Positions 41,213 to 53,242 of a stretch of 64,000 bases of DNA are shown piece after piece (positions within the stretch are counted from its first letter, which is position 1; every line of letters starts with the position of its first letter). The notes under the pieces are model-generated. The model was not told where the DNA came from. It did not search any database and saw only the letters and a program-made list of their open reading frames with translations. The translations under genes and the position numbers were made by a program. This stretch comes from Salvia splendens (Eukaryota; Streptophyta; Magnoliopsida; Lamiales; Lamiaceae), in contig NC_056039.1 in NCBI RefSeq assembly GCF_004379255.2, positions 4,656,501-4,720,500 of the forward strand, in the 5' to 3' direction.

Positions 41213-42053
41213 GTTGTGAAATGGTTATTAATACTGGGTTAATCTGAAAACCAACACTTGTTTTAATTTTTTACAATTTTGTGCATACGTTTAATTTTTG
41301 CATATTGATTACTAATATGCACGTAGTAAAAAGGATGCATAAATTCGTAGCTCGGGCCGATTCTAAGCGATTTGTGTCAAACATAAAATTTTACTACTAT
41401 TATTGTGAAATTAAGAAATGACAAACTTAAATGTTTTAAATAATTTAATTTGACATTTAGGTTTAGGAAACAATCTCTACTTACACTCTGTTAATTCAGA
41501 ACTCAAACATATAATTAAGTAAATAGTCGCACAGAAAATATATACATTACGACTAGAAAATATATTCCACTATAAAACTTTAATCTTAATAACCAAATTA
41601 ACATCACCAGAACGAAAAAAAAGAAAAATATATGGGCTCAATATATTTTTTCATGGTTGGGCTTCCCTGATTCAATGGTCTACAATTTATATGGGCTCAA
41701 CAAGGGAAGCCCAATATATTTTTTACAAAACCGGGTCCGATAATATTGAACAATTTAGCCCAAATGGATAATTTATATGAAAAAATGTTTGATCGATCTT
41801 GAATAAATTAAAATAGGCTTTTTTTCTACTAATACTTCAATTCAGTAATTAGTTAAAATTAGCTAGAGTAGAAACTAGAATTGAGGTTAAACATTAGTTA
41901 CATAACCGTTTACCCAAGTAAATTTAAATTACCCATTGCCTATACAATTGTACACTAGGTAATTGATTAAATGTTACTACCATGTTGCTTTGTTTGTTGA
42001 TATAAATATAATGCGGCTGCAATTAATCATATTTACACAGAAATGTCCAATAA
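41213..42053. other. EXO70H 3' flank, AT-rich
   Basis: No gene is seen. ATGGGCTCAATATATTTTTT and GGGAAGCCCAATATATTTTT near 41630-41730 form an imperfect inverted pair that may be an old MITE. Confidence 0.4.
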
Positions 42054-43689
42054 GAGCATCGTTAACGCAGCGGGCCGGGCCGCTGTTGGGTCCCGGCCTG
42101 CGTCACGACGCGTTGGAGGAGAGCAATTTCCGGCTTGGGGGCCTGCCCCGGGGACATAGTCGCAGCTCCGGGCCGCGCCCGGGGCCCGTCCCGACCGCTC
42201 GTTAATCGTGCCCGTGCCGCACGCCTAGCGTCCCGGCCCGGAGTTGGATGTTTTCCGGGCCGGGCCGCAAGTGCCCAACATTTAATTTCTTTTTTTTTTC
42301 CATTTTATTGCCTATATATACTACATTTGTGCATCATTCTTCCACACTTTGCCCATTTCAATCCTCTTGTATTACAATATTTTCAGTTTCTATGGAGTGG
42401 TTTAACAACGACGAACTCCAGATGAACGAGTTCGTCAACGGCAACAATTGGTATGTGCCGCCGACGCCCAACCCGGATGCGACGCCTATTCCGGGGGTGG
42501 CTACTAACATGGAAATAACATCGCCAGTTGATATGGAGCCTGCTAAAGGGAGGGGCAAGGGCAAGGTTGCAGATGATGAGGGGCCAAAGAAGTATAGTCC
42601 ACAGGAGACGTTGTGGCTAGCCAAGAACTTTGTCGACGTCTCCGAGGATCCTATCATCGGCAACCATCAGAGCGGCAAAGTGTTCTGGCAGCGGATTGCG
42701 GAGAAGTACAACGTTGGTCGCCCTAGAGGGTCGTTCGAGCGTAGCTACGTGAAGCTACGTAAGCATTGGGGTCGGGTCCAGAAGGAGATGAACAAGTGGA
42801 ATGGCAAGTGGACCAACGTACTTTGGATGTGGCCGAGCAGGCACAGCGAGATGGACCTCGTGGATAAGGCCAAGGCGGAGTTCTTCTCTGACGGGAAGAA
42901 GCATTTCAAATACTTCGATGTTTGGAAGATTGTCGAGAAGAGCCCGAAGTACACCGATGGGGCAGAACCGGCGCCAAGTGGGGCGCCAAAGAGAACCAAA
43001 GTGTCTGCAGCTGGAAACTATTCTTCGAGCGAAGGAGGTCCGACAATCAACCTCAACGTGACAGACGACGACGTCTCCCTCTCATCCTCTAGCACTCAAA
43101 GCCGTCCGATGGGAACAAAGACGGTAAAGAGGAAAGTGAAGGGGAAGGCAACTGCGAGCTACTCCGCTATGCCGCCACCGCCGCCCAATCATTCTCTGGA
43201 TAAGATATTCGACTCTGTGTCGGATAAGATATTCGACTCTGTGTCGGAGATGAGTATTACCTGGTGGATGAGCCAGCTGACGGAGTTGACATCGAGGGAG
43301 AGTTCGATCTCGAGTTGCACCATGAGATGATTGCCTACCTTCGCGCACAAATGAAGAAGTAGTTTTTTCATTTTTATTTATTTTTATGACTTGTATTTTT
43401 ATTTTCTTGGATTTTTAATTTTCATTTTCTAGGATTTTTAATTTTCTTTGTCTAGGATTTGTAATTGTCTTTTTTTCGATTGAACAATAAATTTTTCTGG
43501 TTTGAATTGTTCAATATATTCTATTTTATAAGTAAAATGAGTTGAAGTTGTGAATAGTACAATTTAATAGTTGTGGTCTGGGATGAGGCATGCAGGATTA
43601 GAGGAGTTGTGGCATATGACTCAAATTTAGGGGAGTGATAATGTGGAGGGGACTTGGAGCCTGAATTGGGGACGGGATTAATGATGCTC
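42054..43689 (+). mobile_element. PIF/Harbinger-like element D carrying ORF1 only
   Basis: The left end GAGCATCGTTAACGC pairs with the right end (GATTAATGATGCTC). TAA precedes it and TGA follows, a slightly eroded 3-bp duplication. GC-rich subterminal DNA (GGGCCGGGCCGC) lies on the left. It contains one ORF1 on the plus strand and no transposase. Confidence 0.7.
42392..43362 (+). pseudogene. Harbinger ORF1-type Myb/SANT-like protein of element D, one frameshift
   Basis: The ATG at 42392 opens MEWFNNDELQMNEF. The core is KKYSPQETLWLAKNFVDVSE, DPIIGNHQSGKVFWQRIAEK and FKYFDVWKIVEKSPKY, with a Ser-rich segment after it. Near 43245 the frame shifts by one base: the open frame closes at 43330 with a nonsense tail, while the proper C-terminus (DEYYLVDEPADG, HHEMIAYLRAQMKK) continues in another frame to TAG 43362. 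A 24-bp tandem duplication (DKIFDSVS twice) lies just before the lesion. Confidence 0.75.
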
Positions 43690-44578
43690 TGATGAAATTT
43701 GACTATCCTTATCACATGGGCAAAACACACATGAACCTAGTTAGAAAAGTGAATTCGTAAGAGTAAACCACACGTGGGTAATCTGTTTTTAGAACTCGTC
43801 ATTTCTAAATTACAAAAATTGATAGAAAGCTCAGAATTTCTAAAAAGCAAATTATAATCTAATTTAAAAATTATGGAAAAAAATATACTATTATTTTTTT
43901 ACTAACTCCCATTCCTAATTTATATCCACCAATACATTTCATTCCATTTCATTTCAAAACATGACTCTCTCTGCCATATCTCACGCTTTCTTTTTGAATT
44001 TCAAGAAATGTAAAGAAATATGAGTGGATCTTAATTTTGGAGTCGACATTTCTGTGTGATTTCTAGAGGCTTCAAAAATTGCTGAAAGGAAGAAGTAGAG
44101 AGGAGTTGGCAGATGTTTAATTAAACCTTTTGGGATATTTTAGCCTTTTCAAATCAAAATTGACTATATTTTAGTTTTTAGATGTTTTTAACTAACTATT
44201 AATTTAAACTATCTAAGGTAATTCGCAATTTAGCCCCTAAATTTTAGCAACAACTACTACTACTACTACATATTTCATCTATGACTTGAGCATTTTCAAT
44301 TTTAGCTAAAACGCCAATAACTTAACCATACCTCTATTTTTTAATTACATCATTTTTTATTTTTCTAAATTTATATATTTATTTAAACTTCGATGTTTGT
44401 AAAACAAAAATAAATAATGAAAATTTTGATTAATATTAAATTGGTTCTTAATTTTAGACAGTTTTTGAAAACCAAACGAAATTAATCCGAAAAAATATTA
44501 GTAATATTTCCAAAATAATTATAGACCTATTTTATAATTTGACTGTACATTAATTTTAGCCCAGAACATGGAAACTAA
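43690..44578. other. AT-rich intergenic DNA
   Basis: Nothing recognisable apart from low-complexity A/T stretches. Confidence 0.45.
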
Positions 44579-45314
44579 GAGCATCCACAACCGTGCTCTT
44601 GCCAGCGGCACGGTTGTGGGCCCGGGCGGTACTATTCATGCCTGCTCTCTGGCAAGAGCACAATACCCACAACTGTGCTCTTCCGCAAGGACGAGCACAA
44701 TTAATATAAAATTCAATTAAACAAAAACATTTCCATAATATTAAAATTCATTTAAAAACCACAATAAATATTACAAATTACAAATAAAATTAAAAATTAC
44801 ATAATTAAAATCCTAAAAATAAAAAATTACATAATTAAAATCCTAAAAATTAAAAATTACATAATTAAACTCCTAAAAATTAAAAATTACATAATTAAAC
44901 TCATAAAAATTGAGATTTAGAGAGTTGTTTAGTATAGTGTCATTTTTTGTGTTTGAAATGAGAGTATTTATAGATGAAAGTATGAATTTTGGGGTAAAAA
45001 TAATGAAAAAAAAATAAATTAAAAGTGTGGAAAAAATGGATATATTTTATTAGGAAGTGAGAAAATATTTTTTTTATTAATTTTGAATTTTTCAGATTTT
45101 TTCGATTTTATTAAAAAAATAATAATAATAAATGATAAATCAACGGGCCAATCAGAAGCTGCCACGTCGCCACCTCGTGCTCTTGCCGCTGGCACGGACG
45201 TGCTCTTAGCTAAGAGCACCACCCTGCCAGCGGCAGGGCGCATCAACGGACGAGCTTCGTCCTTGCCAGCGGCAAGGACGGCGGTGAGCATGCTGCTCAC
45301 CGCTGCGGATGCTC
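44579..45314. mobile_element. Harbinger-derived MITE E, deletion derivative of element C
   Basis: The ends GAGCATCCACAACCGTGCTC and GCTGCGGATGCTC are flanked by TAA (44576-44578, 45315-45317). Left (GCTCTTCCGCAAGGACGAGC, tandem ATTACATAATTAAAATCC units) and right (GTATTTATAGATGAAA, TTAGGAAGTGAGAAA) parts match element C on both sides of its ORF1, which is missing. The 736-bp length and lack of coding make it MITE-like. Confidence 0.8.
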
Positions 45315-47501
45315 TAAACATGTTAATACAAGGCCAATTAGAAATCCCCCGTAAAAATGGTAAGGAAAATACTACAAGTTGCAGTCGCAGAAGTAGTTGA
45401 GAGCCAATAAAAATACTCCCAAATCAATTTATTTCTGAAACCAACGTTTTACATCATTGAATTCTCTGTATCTGCCGCTGTTTTCTCATTTTTTTCTCTG
45501 GTTTTGTTTGTTTACCAATAAATTCTCTTTTAGTTTTTTCTCCAAAGTCAGATGTCAAATGCAAATAAGATTAGATCCAGTGTGATACAATATAGTAGTA
45601 TATATAAATGCCACAATAGGTGCTTGGAATTGTGGGGTCCTTCCTACCTTCGACAATAACAACTAATAGTAGCATGTATATAATCAATATCTTAAAACCA
45701 GCTTTTTCGTGTATATATTTAAAAGTCATCTAAATTTTATTTTAGACGGTCTTGATTGCGACACGTGGCGGCACTGCTATTGAATTTGGCCTCTAATTTT
45801 TTGGATTTTGTACCGTGCGGTCCAAATCTGTCTTGGTTATGATATAGAAAGATGACCTATTCTTATATATATACTCCTACAAGCTAGGATAGGAATCTAT
45901 GATATTTCAATAATTCATGAGAAATGAGAATGACGAACAAACACATAATAAAGTCAATGAACAAGCACAAGAATTGAACAAGTAAAAATAAATTTTCACT
46001 CATGATCACGAGATTGAAACTCAAGTAATGCATTCTCATTTCTCTCCTATGAGTTAGTATGAAGTATGCTTAAATTATGACATTTTTTTGGGTACATGTG
46101 ATTGTGTTATTTTTAATATAACAACAGCATATAATATATTACAATGATCAATAATTTAGATTTGTTCGTGAATAACATGCACGTTCATTTGTTGTTAAGT
46201 GCGTGCGTGGACACTTGACCATCATAAGTTCGCCTCCTAAACATTTGGTAAACTTAGCTTTCCTGGCAATTACAACCATAATCTGACATCTTAAATGTTC
46301 ACAAGGATCTGTATATATTATTCATTAGAAAATTTATGTCTCGAGATATTTAGCGACAATAGTAATTAGTAAATGATTGCAATTAATTAAGAACTTGCAT
46401 CTTAGAAAAAATATAATTATAACAAAGTCAATATATACGAACTTTGAAAGAGAGAAAGGACAAACGGTTTCAAGTTGGCAGATGCAATTATATCTATAGT
46501 ACAAATTTCCAATGACCTATATTTTCATAGTAATATATTATGTATATATATTTAGCAATTAATATAGAGGCAGTTATTGATCTCTGGTTTACTTTGTGCT
46601 GCCGGTTTGAGATCTTTTCTGTGGATGAGCGCATCATGATTTAAATCTTTCTAAAAATAGATATTTAAATATATAAATATGGCCACATACAGAAGAGAGT
46701 TAGCTAACAAATAAGGCAAATACTAGCTAGCTTCTGATATATAGTCCTATATATAAGTCCTATTAAGTTGAGATTTTTTAGCTTAATTGAGATATATTTT
46801 CAGCCACTCATCCACAACATTTTCGAAATATCAACTGCAAGTAGATTATGTCAACTCGGGGTATTATCGTCAATAGCCTGCACATCAAATATCAACAACT
46901 TATAGTTGACATTATATGCGTATAGTTGACATGAATTGTATATGTAATTGACATTGTGTGTAGTTGACATGGATTGCATATGTAGTTGGCATTATATGTG
47001 TGTAGTTGACATGAATTGTATACATAGTTAACAAAAAAAAAATTTAAAATTAAAAAAAATAGATTTATTGAATAAAATGTACCATGAAATTACCATTCTG
47101 TCATTTCATAATTAATTAATCTAAAAATATTTTCCATGTGACAAATTCTGGACCACTCATTTAATAAAAATGAGTGGATGATAATGCATCTCAATTCTCA
47201 ATTAGATAAAAAAAATCTCAATTGATCACAACGACATATATATCACTCCCAAGAAAACCCTAATTAAATTAAAAACAGAAAAAAATCCAAATTATATATC
47301 CATCATGTATAATTGTTTTGAGTATTTAACGCAAAAAATGAAATAGTAATTACTTCCTTCCGTCTCACTCGATGTCCATAGTCTTGAGTAGCATGAGATT
47401 TTAAGAGTTATTAGGTGGGGTAAGTTAATAGAAAAAAAGTAATTGAATATAATAATAAGGAGAGAGATTTATTTTCAAATATAGAAAATGAACATTTTGA
47501 A
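45315..47501. other. AT-rich intergenic DNA with a weak inverted-repeat element
   Basis: AATTGAGATATATTTTCAGC near 46783 and its inverse near 47190 (GATAATGCATCTCAATT) may bound an old element that contains the 46902-47032 tandem repeat. No gene is seen. Confidence 0.4.
46902..47032. repeat. Minisatellite of about six 20-24 bp units
   Basis: Units have the form TAGTTGACATGAATTGTATA or TAGTTGACATTATATG and vary by a few bases. Confidence 0.7.
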
Positions 47502-48395
47502 TAGGGATGTCAATCGGGTCGGCCCATCGGGTTTCGGGCCAATCCTACTCGGGTTGCGGGTCACTCGGGTGTGAGCTAATCAGGTTGTGATTTCTTTCGG
47601 GCTATAAATATTTGGCCATAACCCTAAATGCTCGGGTTTCGGGCTAGCCCAGCGGGTTAATCGAGTTGCTGCCGATAAGATTAACATGCGATCAATCCAA
47701 TAAATAATGATTAAAATTAGTTATATATTCATAAAATGGAAACATTTTATTATGATAAATTTGAGGTATATGCTTAAACTCAATCATAAACATGATCAAA
47801 TACTAATATTTGAGATATTTCATGAAATTTTAAAGCATATTTTAGAAATTTAAATATTTTTTTAGTGAATTTGAAGTATTTAATTATTTATTAATTATTA
47901 TATTAATAAAAATTCTATATATAATTTTTATATTTAATGTAAAATTGAAATATATTTTTGTAGTTATGTATATATTATAAAACTAATCAATGAAATGTCG
48001 AATCATGAGTAAAAAATACTCCCTCCGTCTCGGACTACTCGCACATTTCCTTTTCGGCACGGAGATTAAGGAATGAGTGTATAGCAAAGTCAATAATTGC
48101 GGCTGTAGGTGATAATTTTTACTAAAAATGGAAAGAGTGCAAATAACTTGGGATGCCCAGAAAGGAAATAAGTGCAAGTAGTCCGGGACGGAGGGAGTAG
48201 AATAATAGAAATTTTATCGGGCTTTCGGGTCAGCCCATCAAGTTTTCAGGTCTGACTCTAATGGGTTGCGGGTTAATCGGGTGCAGGCTAATCGGGCTTT
48301 GAATTTGTCGGGCTAGAAATTTCCGCTCCTAACCCTATAGATTTAGCGATCTATTCGGGTCAGTCCACAGGTTGCGGGCTACACTGACAATCCTA
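47502..48395. mobile_element. Non-autonomous hAT element 2 (894 bp) with nested MITE
   Basis: The ends TAGGGATGTCAATCGGG and CTGACAATCCTA are flanked by a perfect 8-bp duplication ATTTTGAA (47494-47501, 48396-48403). The subterminal regions are rich in TCGGGT/GGGCTA motifs as in hAT element 1. A MITE sits inside at 48019-48197. Confidence 0.9.
48019..48197. mobile_element. Stowaway-like MITE nested in hAT element 2
   Basis: It is 179 bp with ends CTCCCTCCGTCTCGGACTAC and GTAGTCCGGGACGGAGGGAG, TA on both sides. Confidence 0.8.
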
Positions 48396-48403
48396 ATTTT
48401 GAA

Positions 48404-49603
48404 TGTGATAACTAAAAATGGAAAGTGATATCTTGAGTGGGACGGATGGATGGAGTATTTCGAAGTCAATAATAGATAGATCGTTGGCCGCTATATGTAG
48501 ATAGATATATACGGATGTTGCTTACAGGTAAAAAAAAGAAGAGAAAAATTGATACCCTAATATTCTAGTCAAAGTCCGTGTATTATCTATGGTAGTATTT
48601 TAAATATGTATCTCACATCATCATCAATTAATACACACCAATTTAATTAATTTACTATAGTATGTCACGCCATCAGTTGAAATTTGTAATCCCATGCATT
48701 ACTGCATGATTTGCATTCGACAGCTATTCTTATTGTGACATTTATTCGTTTTGTGGCAAACAATAGGTATTCTGTTATGCTACATATATGATATAGAGTA
48801 TGTACATATCGAGACACTTATCTATTGTGACAATAGAGAGTCTGGATACACTAAATGATCGATGTTTCGTGAAAATAATTATCTAATTATAAATTATTAG
48901 TAGTTCTTTTTGAAATAAAAGGTAATAAATAGCAATCTTTTTATAAATAAACATACGTACATATACATTAAATTCTACAGAATTTAATAGATGCGAACAA
49001 TGGTAGGTGGAAATACATGTCAGATCATTGATGGAAACTTGTTAGGATTTTGATGGTACTTCAAATACCACTATCAATTTATCGGTTTCTGAATTTTTAT
49101 ACAACTCTGTACTTTTGAAACAATTAATGACTACAATCTACATTGTACTTTACTAGGGTTAATAAGATTATCGATGTTCTATTACACAGTATTATTCTTG
49201 GATTTGGGACGTGTCATTTCAAATTTTAAAATAAATTAGGTACATTTAGAAATAGCTACAACAAGGCGAACCAAACTAAGAAACATAGTGCTAGGTCCAC
49301 AAAATGGACTACCGGCCTTAATTAAGACTCATAATGTTTCAAGAAAATATATTTTGTTGTTAGTTGTGTTTTAATCTCTTATATTATTTTGGGAGTCTAT
49401 AATTTGTTTGGGCGTGCCTATTAATCTTGAATCTATGGTTTTAAAACATTACTATTCACCAATCTTAGTTGGTGGAAGTTGCGCATGATAAATTCTAGTA
49501 GTAGGAGTACTACATATATATACACATAATGTCACATGCCCAACTTCTTCCCAAATGCAATTAAAGTTTTTGACTTGGATTTCTCATCCACCATTAATAT
49601 ATA
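48404..49603. other. Upstream region of the KCS gene
   Basis: AT-rich with no gene or recognisable transposon; it contains the distal KCS promoter. Confidence 0.45.
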
Positions 49604-49838
49604 TTTCCTCCGTCCGCCATTAATTGTCATAATTTGTCATTTTCAAGTCCGTGAATAATTGTTCCATTTGTTTTTTACTATTTTTCTACTAACGTTATTT
49701 TATTCACATTTTAATATAGAGTACATAAAACTTAGTAAGGCTCAACTTCCACTTACTGTTTTCATTAAAAGTTTTTTATACTTTCTTAGAAGGCGAGCTA
49801 AATCAGAGTGAGCCTCTCTTATTGACGGAAGAAGGAAG
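49604..49838. mobile_element. Probable MITE in the KCS promoter
   Basis: The left end TTTCCTCCGTCCGCCATTAA and the right end TTATTGACGGAAGAAGGAA are imperfect inverted repeats of the CTCCGTCC type. It ends about 16 bp before the KCS TATA box. Confidence 0.5.
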
Positions 49839-49854
49839 TGGTGTAGCATAAAAC

Positions 49855-49861
49855 TATATAA
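49855..49861 (+). promoter_or_regulatory. TATA box of the KCS gene
   Basis: ACTATATAAG lies about 50 bp upstream of the ATG at 49907, giving a very short leader. Confidence 0.6.
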
Positions 49862-49906
49862 GTATCCATCCCTCCGTTTCAGTAGTCACCAAATATAGAA
49901 GAAAAC

Positions 49907-51295
49907 ATGGATCTGATAGACATGTTATACCCTGTCCTCTTCATCCTCCCTCTCTCCTACCTCCTATGGAGCTTGTACGAGCGGCGCCGCAGCCGGCGCT
50001 GCTACATCCTGGACTACGAGTGCTACAAGCCCGGCGACTCGCGCAAGCTGAGCACGAAATTCTCTGGCGAGATCATCCTCCGCAACAAGCAGCTCGGCCT
50101 CCACGAGTACAAATTCCTCCTGAAGACCATCGTGAGCTCCGGCATCGGCGAGGAGACCTACGCCCCCCAGATGGTCTTCGATGGCCGCGAGTCCTCCGCC
50201 ACCCTCTCCGACGGCCTCCTTGAGATGGACGAGTTCTTCCTCGACAGCATCTCCGCCCTCCTCCGCCGCACCGCCGTCCCCCCCTCCCACATTGACCTCC
50301 TCGTCGTCAACGTCTCCATGCTCTCCTCCGCCCCCTCCCTCGCCTCCCGCATCATCAATTTATACAAGCTCAGAGAGGACGTCAAGCTCTACAACCTCGC
50401 CGGCATGGGCTGCAGCGCCACCACCATTGCCATCAACATCGTCCAAAACATCTTCAAGACGCAACCGAATTCCACAGCAATGATCGTGACCTCCGAATCT
50501 CTCAGCCCCAACTGGTACATGGGAAACGACCGCTCTAAAATGCTCGCCAACTGCCTCTTCCGCACCGGCGGATGCGCTCTCATCCTCACCAACAAGCCGG
50601 CTTTCTCTAAAAAGGCCATGTTCAGGCTGAGGACCCTAGTCCGGACCCACCACGGCGCCAGCGACGACGCCTACGGCTGCTGCGAGCAGAAGGAGGACGA
50701 CCTCGGCTTCGTCGGCGTCCATCTCGGGAAAAACCTCCCGAAGGCCGCCACGCGGGCGTTCATCGACAACCTGAAAGAGATCGCGCCGAAGATCCTGCCA
50801 CTGCGGGAGCTGATCCGGTTCATGACATTGAAAAATCTGAGGAAATTGAGGCAGAAATGGAGCAAGACGGCGGCGATCAACTTCAAGAGCGGGGTCGATC
50901 ACTTCTGCCTGCACACGGGTGGGAAGGCGGTGATCGACGCGATAGGGACGAGCCTAGGGTTGAGCGAGTATGACGTGGAGCCGGCGAGGATGACGCTGCA
51001 CCGGTTCGGGAACACGTCGGCGAGTAGCTTGTGGTATGTGTTGGCGTATATGGAGGCGAAGAAGAGGTTGAAGAAAGGGGATAGGGTGTTTATGATAAGT
51101 TTTGGGGCTGGGTTTAAGTGTAACAGCTGTGTTTGGGAGGTGATGAGGGATTTGGAAGGGGATAATGTGTGGAAGGGTTTTATTGATTCTTATCCTAAGA
51201 AGAATCTGGCAAATCCTTTCTTGGAGAAGTTTCGATGGGTTCATGATGCTGATGATAGCTTCACCATTCCAGATGATTATCTGATTCCAGATTGA
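49907..51295 (+). CDS. 3-ketoacyl-CoA synthase, intronless (462 aa)
   Basis: The enzyme condenses malonyl-CoA with long-chain acyl-CoA in the ER fatty-acid elongase that supplies cuticular wax, suberin and sphingolipid precursors. A single hydrophobic segment (about residues 6-23) precedes the basic YERRRSRRC. The FAE1-type domain has RNKQLGLHEYKFLLK, VNVSMLSSAPSLASRIIN and the catalytic triad Cys169 (GMGCSATT), His336 (CLHTGG) and Asn369 (RFGNTSASS). It is shorter than typical KCS (490-520 aa) and resembles the Arabidopsis KCS3/KCS12/KCS19 clade, some members of which are thought to have little activity of their own. The usual GMGCSAG reads GMGCSAT here. The first two thirds are strikingly C-rich at third codon positions, the last third is not. 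The ORF is intact. Confidence 0.93.
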   Translation: MDLIDMLYPVLFILPLSYLLWSLYERRRSRRCYILDYECYKPGDSRKLSTKFSGEIILRNKQLGLHEYKFLLKTIVSSGIGEETYAPQMVFDGRESSATLSDGLLEMDEFFLDSISALLRRTAVPPSHIDLLVVNVSMLSSAPSLASRIINLYKLREDVKLYNLAGMGCSATTIAINIVQNIFKTQPNSTAMIVTSESLSPNWYMGNDRSKMLANCLFRTGGCALILTNKPAFSKKAMFRLRTLVRTHHGASDDAYGCCEQKEDDLGFVGVHLGKNLPKAATRAFIDNLKEIAPKILPLRELIRFMTLKNLRKLRQKWSKTAAINFKSGVDHFCLHTGGKAVIDAIGTSLGLSEYDVEPARMTLHRFGNTSASSLWYVLAYMEAKKRLKKGDRVFMISFGAGFKCNSCVWEVMRDLEGDNVWKGFIDSYPKKNLANPFLEKFRWVHDADDSFTIPDDYLIPD

Positions 51296-53242
51296 TTCAT
51301 GTTTTGTTTTTGTTATCATGAGTGAAAGTGGAAGATTGTGCCCACTTTTCGACATTAAATTTGTACCCTTTATTGATATTCTTGTGTTACATCAAAAAGA
51401 TAATTAAAATCATTTTATTTGGCTTAATTGATTTTATCAACTTCGACGAAGGATGTTAGCAAATGAAACAAATTCTTCGTCGATGTGAATGTAAAAGGGA
51501 TCGATACTTTTAGCAAATTAATGATATTTTTGTGCCATACTTATAAAGGGAGATACAGATAAAAATCCCTTTTTATTTAGAAACATATATAGAATCATTT
51601 TCAACCTTTGAATATCGAATATCTATTGTAAATGTATGCCATTGATGGATGTGTGCCAAATATAAAAACCCAATTTTATTTGATTTCGTTTATTTCGAGC
51701 ATATATAATTTCACTTTATACATCGCCTCCAATTCACTATCCGTTTTCTAGAGCATTTAAATCCGGCCTTATGATTTAACGTCTCATAAGATTTTGCATA
51801 TGTGCGACACGTACTATTCAACTAGTGTAAAAAAATATAGGAGTATGTATAATGACGGTATATTAACATATGTATATTATTAAGAAATAATAAGACAGGA
51901 CCTAGCTAGGACAAGAAATGAATCGAAACGTTGCATTATATAATCCTCCACTTAATTATGACACCTACAAAACTACCCCACGTGATGTACACACACGCAC
52001 GTGATAGTAAAATTGAGAGTACAAATGAGAACAAGTTGTAGCTCTACTTTGTGAAGAAATTATTTCGTTACCCTGCAAATAGCATCCAAATATATAAATG
52101 CACAAACTGAATTTATTGATCAAACCAACCTTTTAAACCAACACCAATTTCAGTGGCTGATTTAAGAAGACGCTCCACCACCTCCATTTCAAGCTTCACT
52201 TCTAAACAAATTTTAGTAATACTTTTTTTTTTTGCAATTTAATTCAAACATTGTCAATTTGATTTAGAATAACTTTAATTTGCAATTGAATGATGGAAAT
52301 ATATGAATTATATTTAAAATTACAGTGTGGTATTTAGAATAGTGTTAGAGGTGAATGTGTAGCGAGTAATAAATCATTAAATGCAAGGAAAATAAAAGAA
52401 ATCGTGAGCATTTATTTGGTAATACATTCAAAGAAAAAGATGGATGCATGCCCCATTTAGAATAGTTATTTAATGACAAAAAGGACCGCATGAAAATTGA
52501 AATCCATGCTCGTTTATTTTGAAATTTTCTACTCTTATTTACTGTGTTGTTGTAATAATGGAGATCAATTAATTATCGGGTTTAGAATAAATAATTTCTT
52601 TATTATATCGAATGTAACAATATATAGTATTATTGAAGTTAAGCGTGTCCTCATAATTGAGCAGCAATCTAACAGGTCTAACCAATTGATCCTAATTAAT
52701 AGAAAATTGTTGGGATTAAACAAATTAATTAATTCTGTTTAGCATTTAAGGTTGCTATTTTAGGAGTAGACCAAGCAGCAAATATTTGGGATCAAACCAT
52801 CCATGGATGCTCCAGTCCAACTTTACAGAATTAATGGTTGAGAAAGTTAAATATCTCTTTCCATCTACACTTTAAATTTTAATCACATTACTATTTTTTC
52901 ATAGAGAAAAATCAAAGCATGTTATTAGGCTTCAGCCTCAGAAAGAGAGAGTTGTAGGATGCCCTGTTGATATACTACTACCACCACACCTATTTATGAG
53001 TAATTAGGGTCCATGTCTTCAACTGTATTAATGTAGATGGTTAGCTAAACTTTAACTTATGTAAATAAGTGATTCTCATATAATAAAGCGAATATATGGA
53101 ATCGACTGTGACCAGTGCAACAAAATATATAAGTATTTAAGAGAAGAAAATCATACTGCCGAAATACATAATAAATAATGAATTAAAAAGGGCAAATTGT
53201 CGAAAAGAATATGAAGTTTGGTCAAATTTTGGTCAAAGACAC
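51296..53242. other. AT-rich intergenic DNA downstream of KCS
   Basis: The KCS 3' UTR occupies the first 100-150 bp. Nothing else with a coding or structural signature is seen up to the malectin-LRR fragment. Confidence 0.5.

Noticed and set aside
42248..42391. N-terminal extension of the element D ORF1
   Set aside because: The extension starts at a non-ATG codon and is hydrophobic and T-rich, unlike related ORF1 proteins; ATG 42392 gives the expected N-terminus.
49964..50914. Several long antisense ORFs opposite KCS
   Set aside because: They are shadows produced by the high GC3 of the sense gene, with no recognisable domains.
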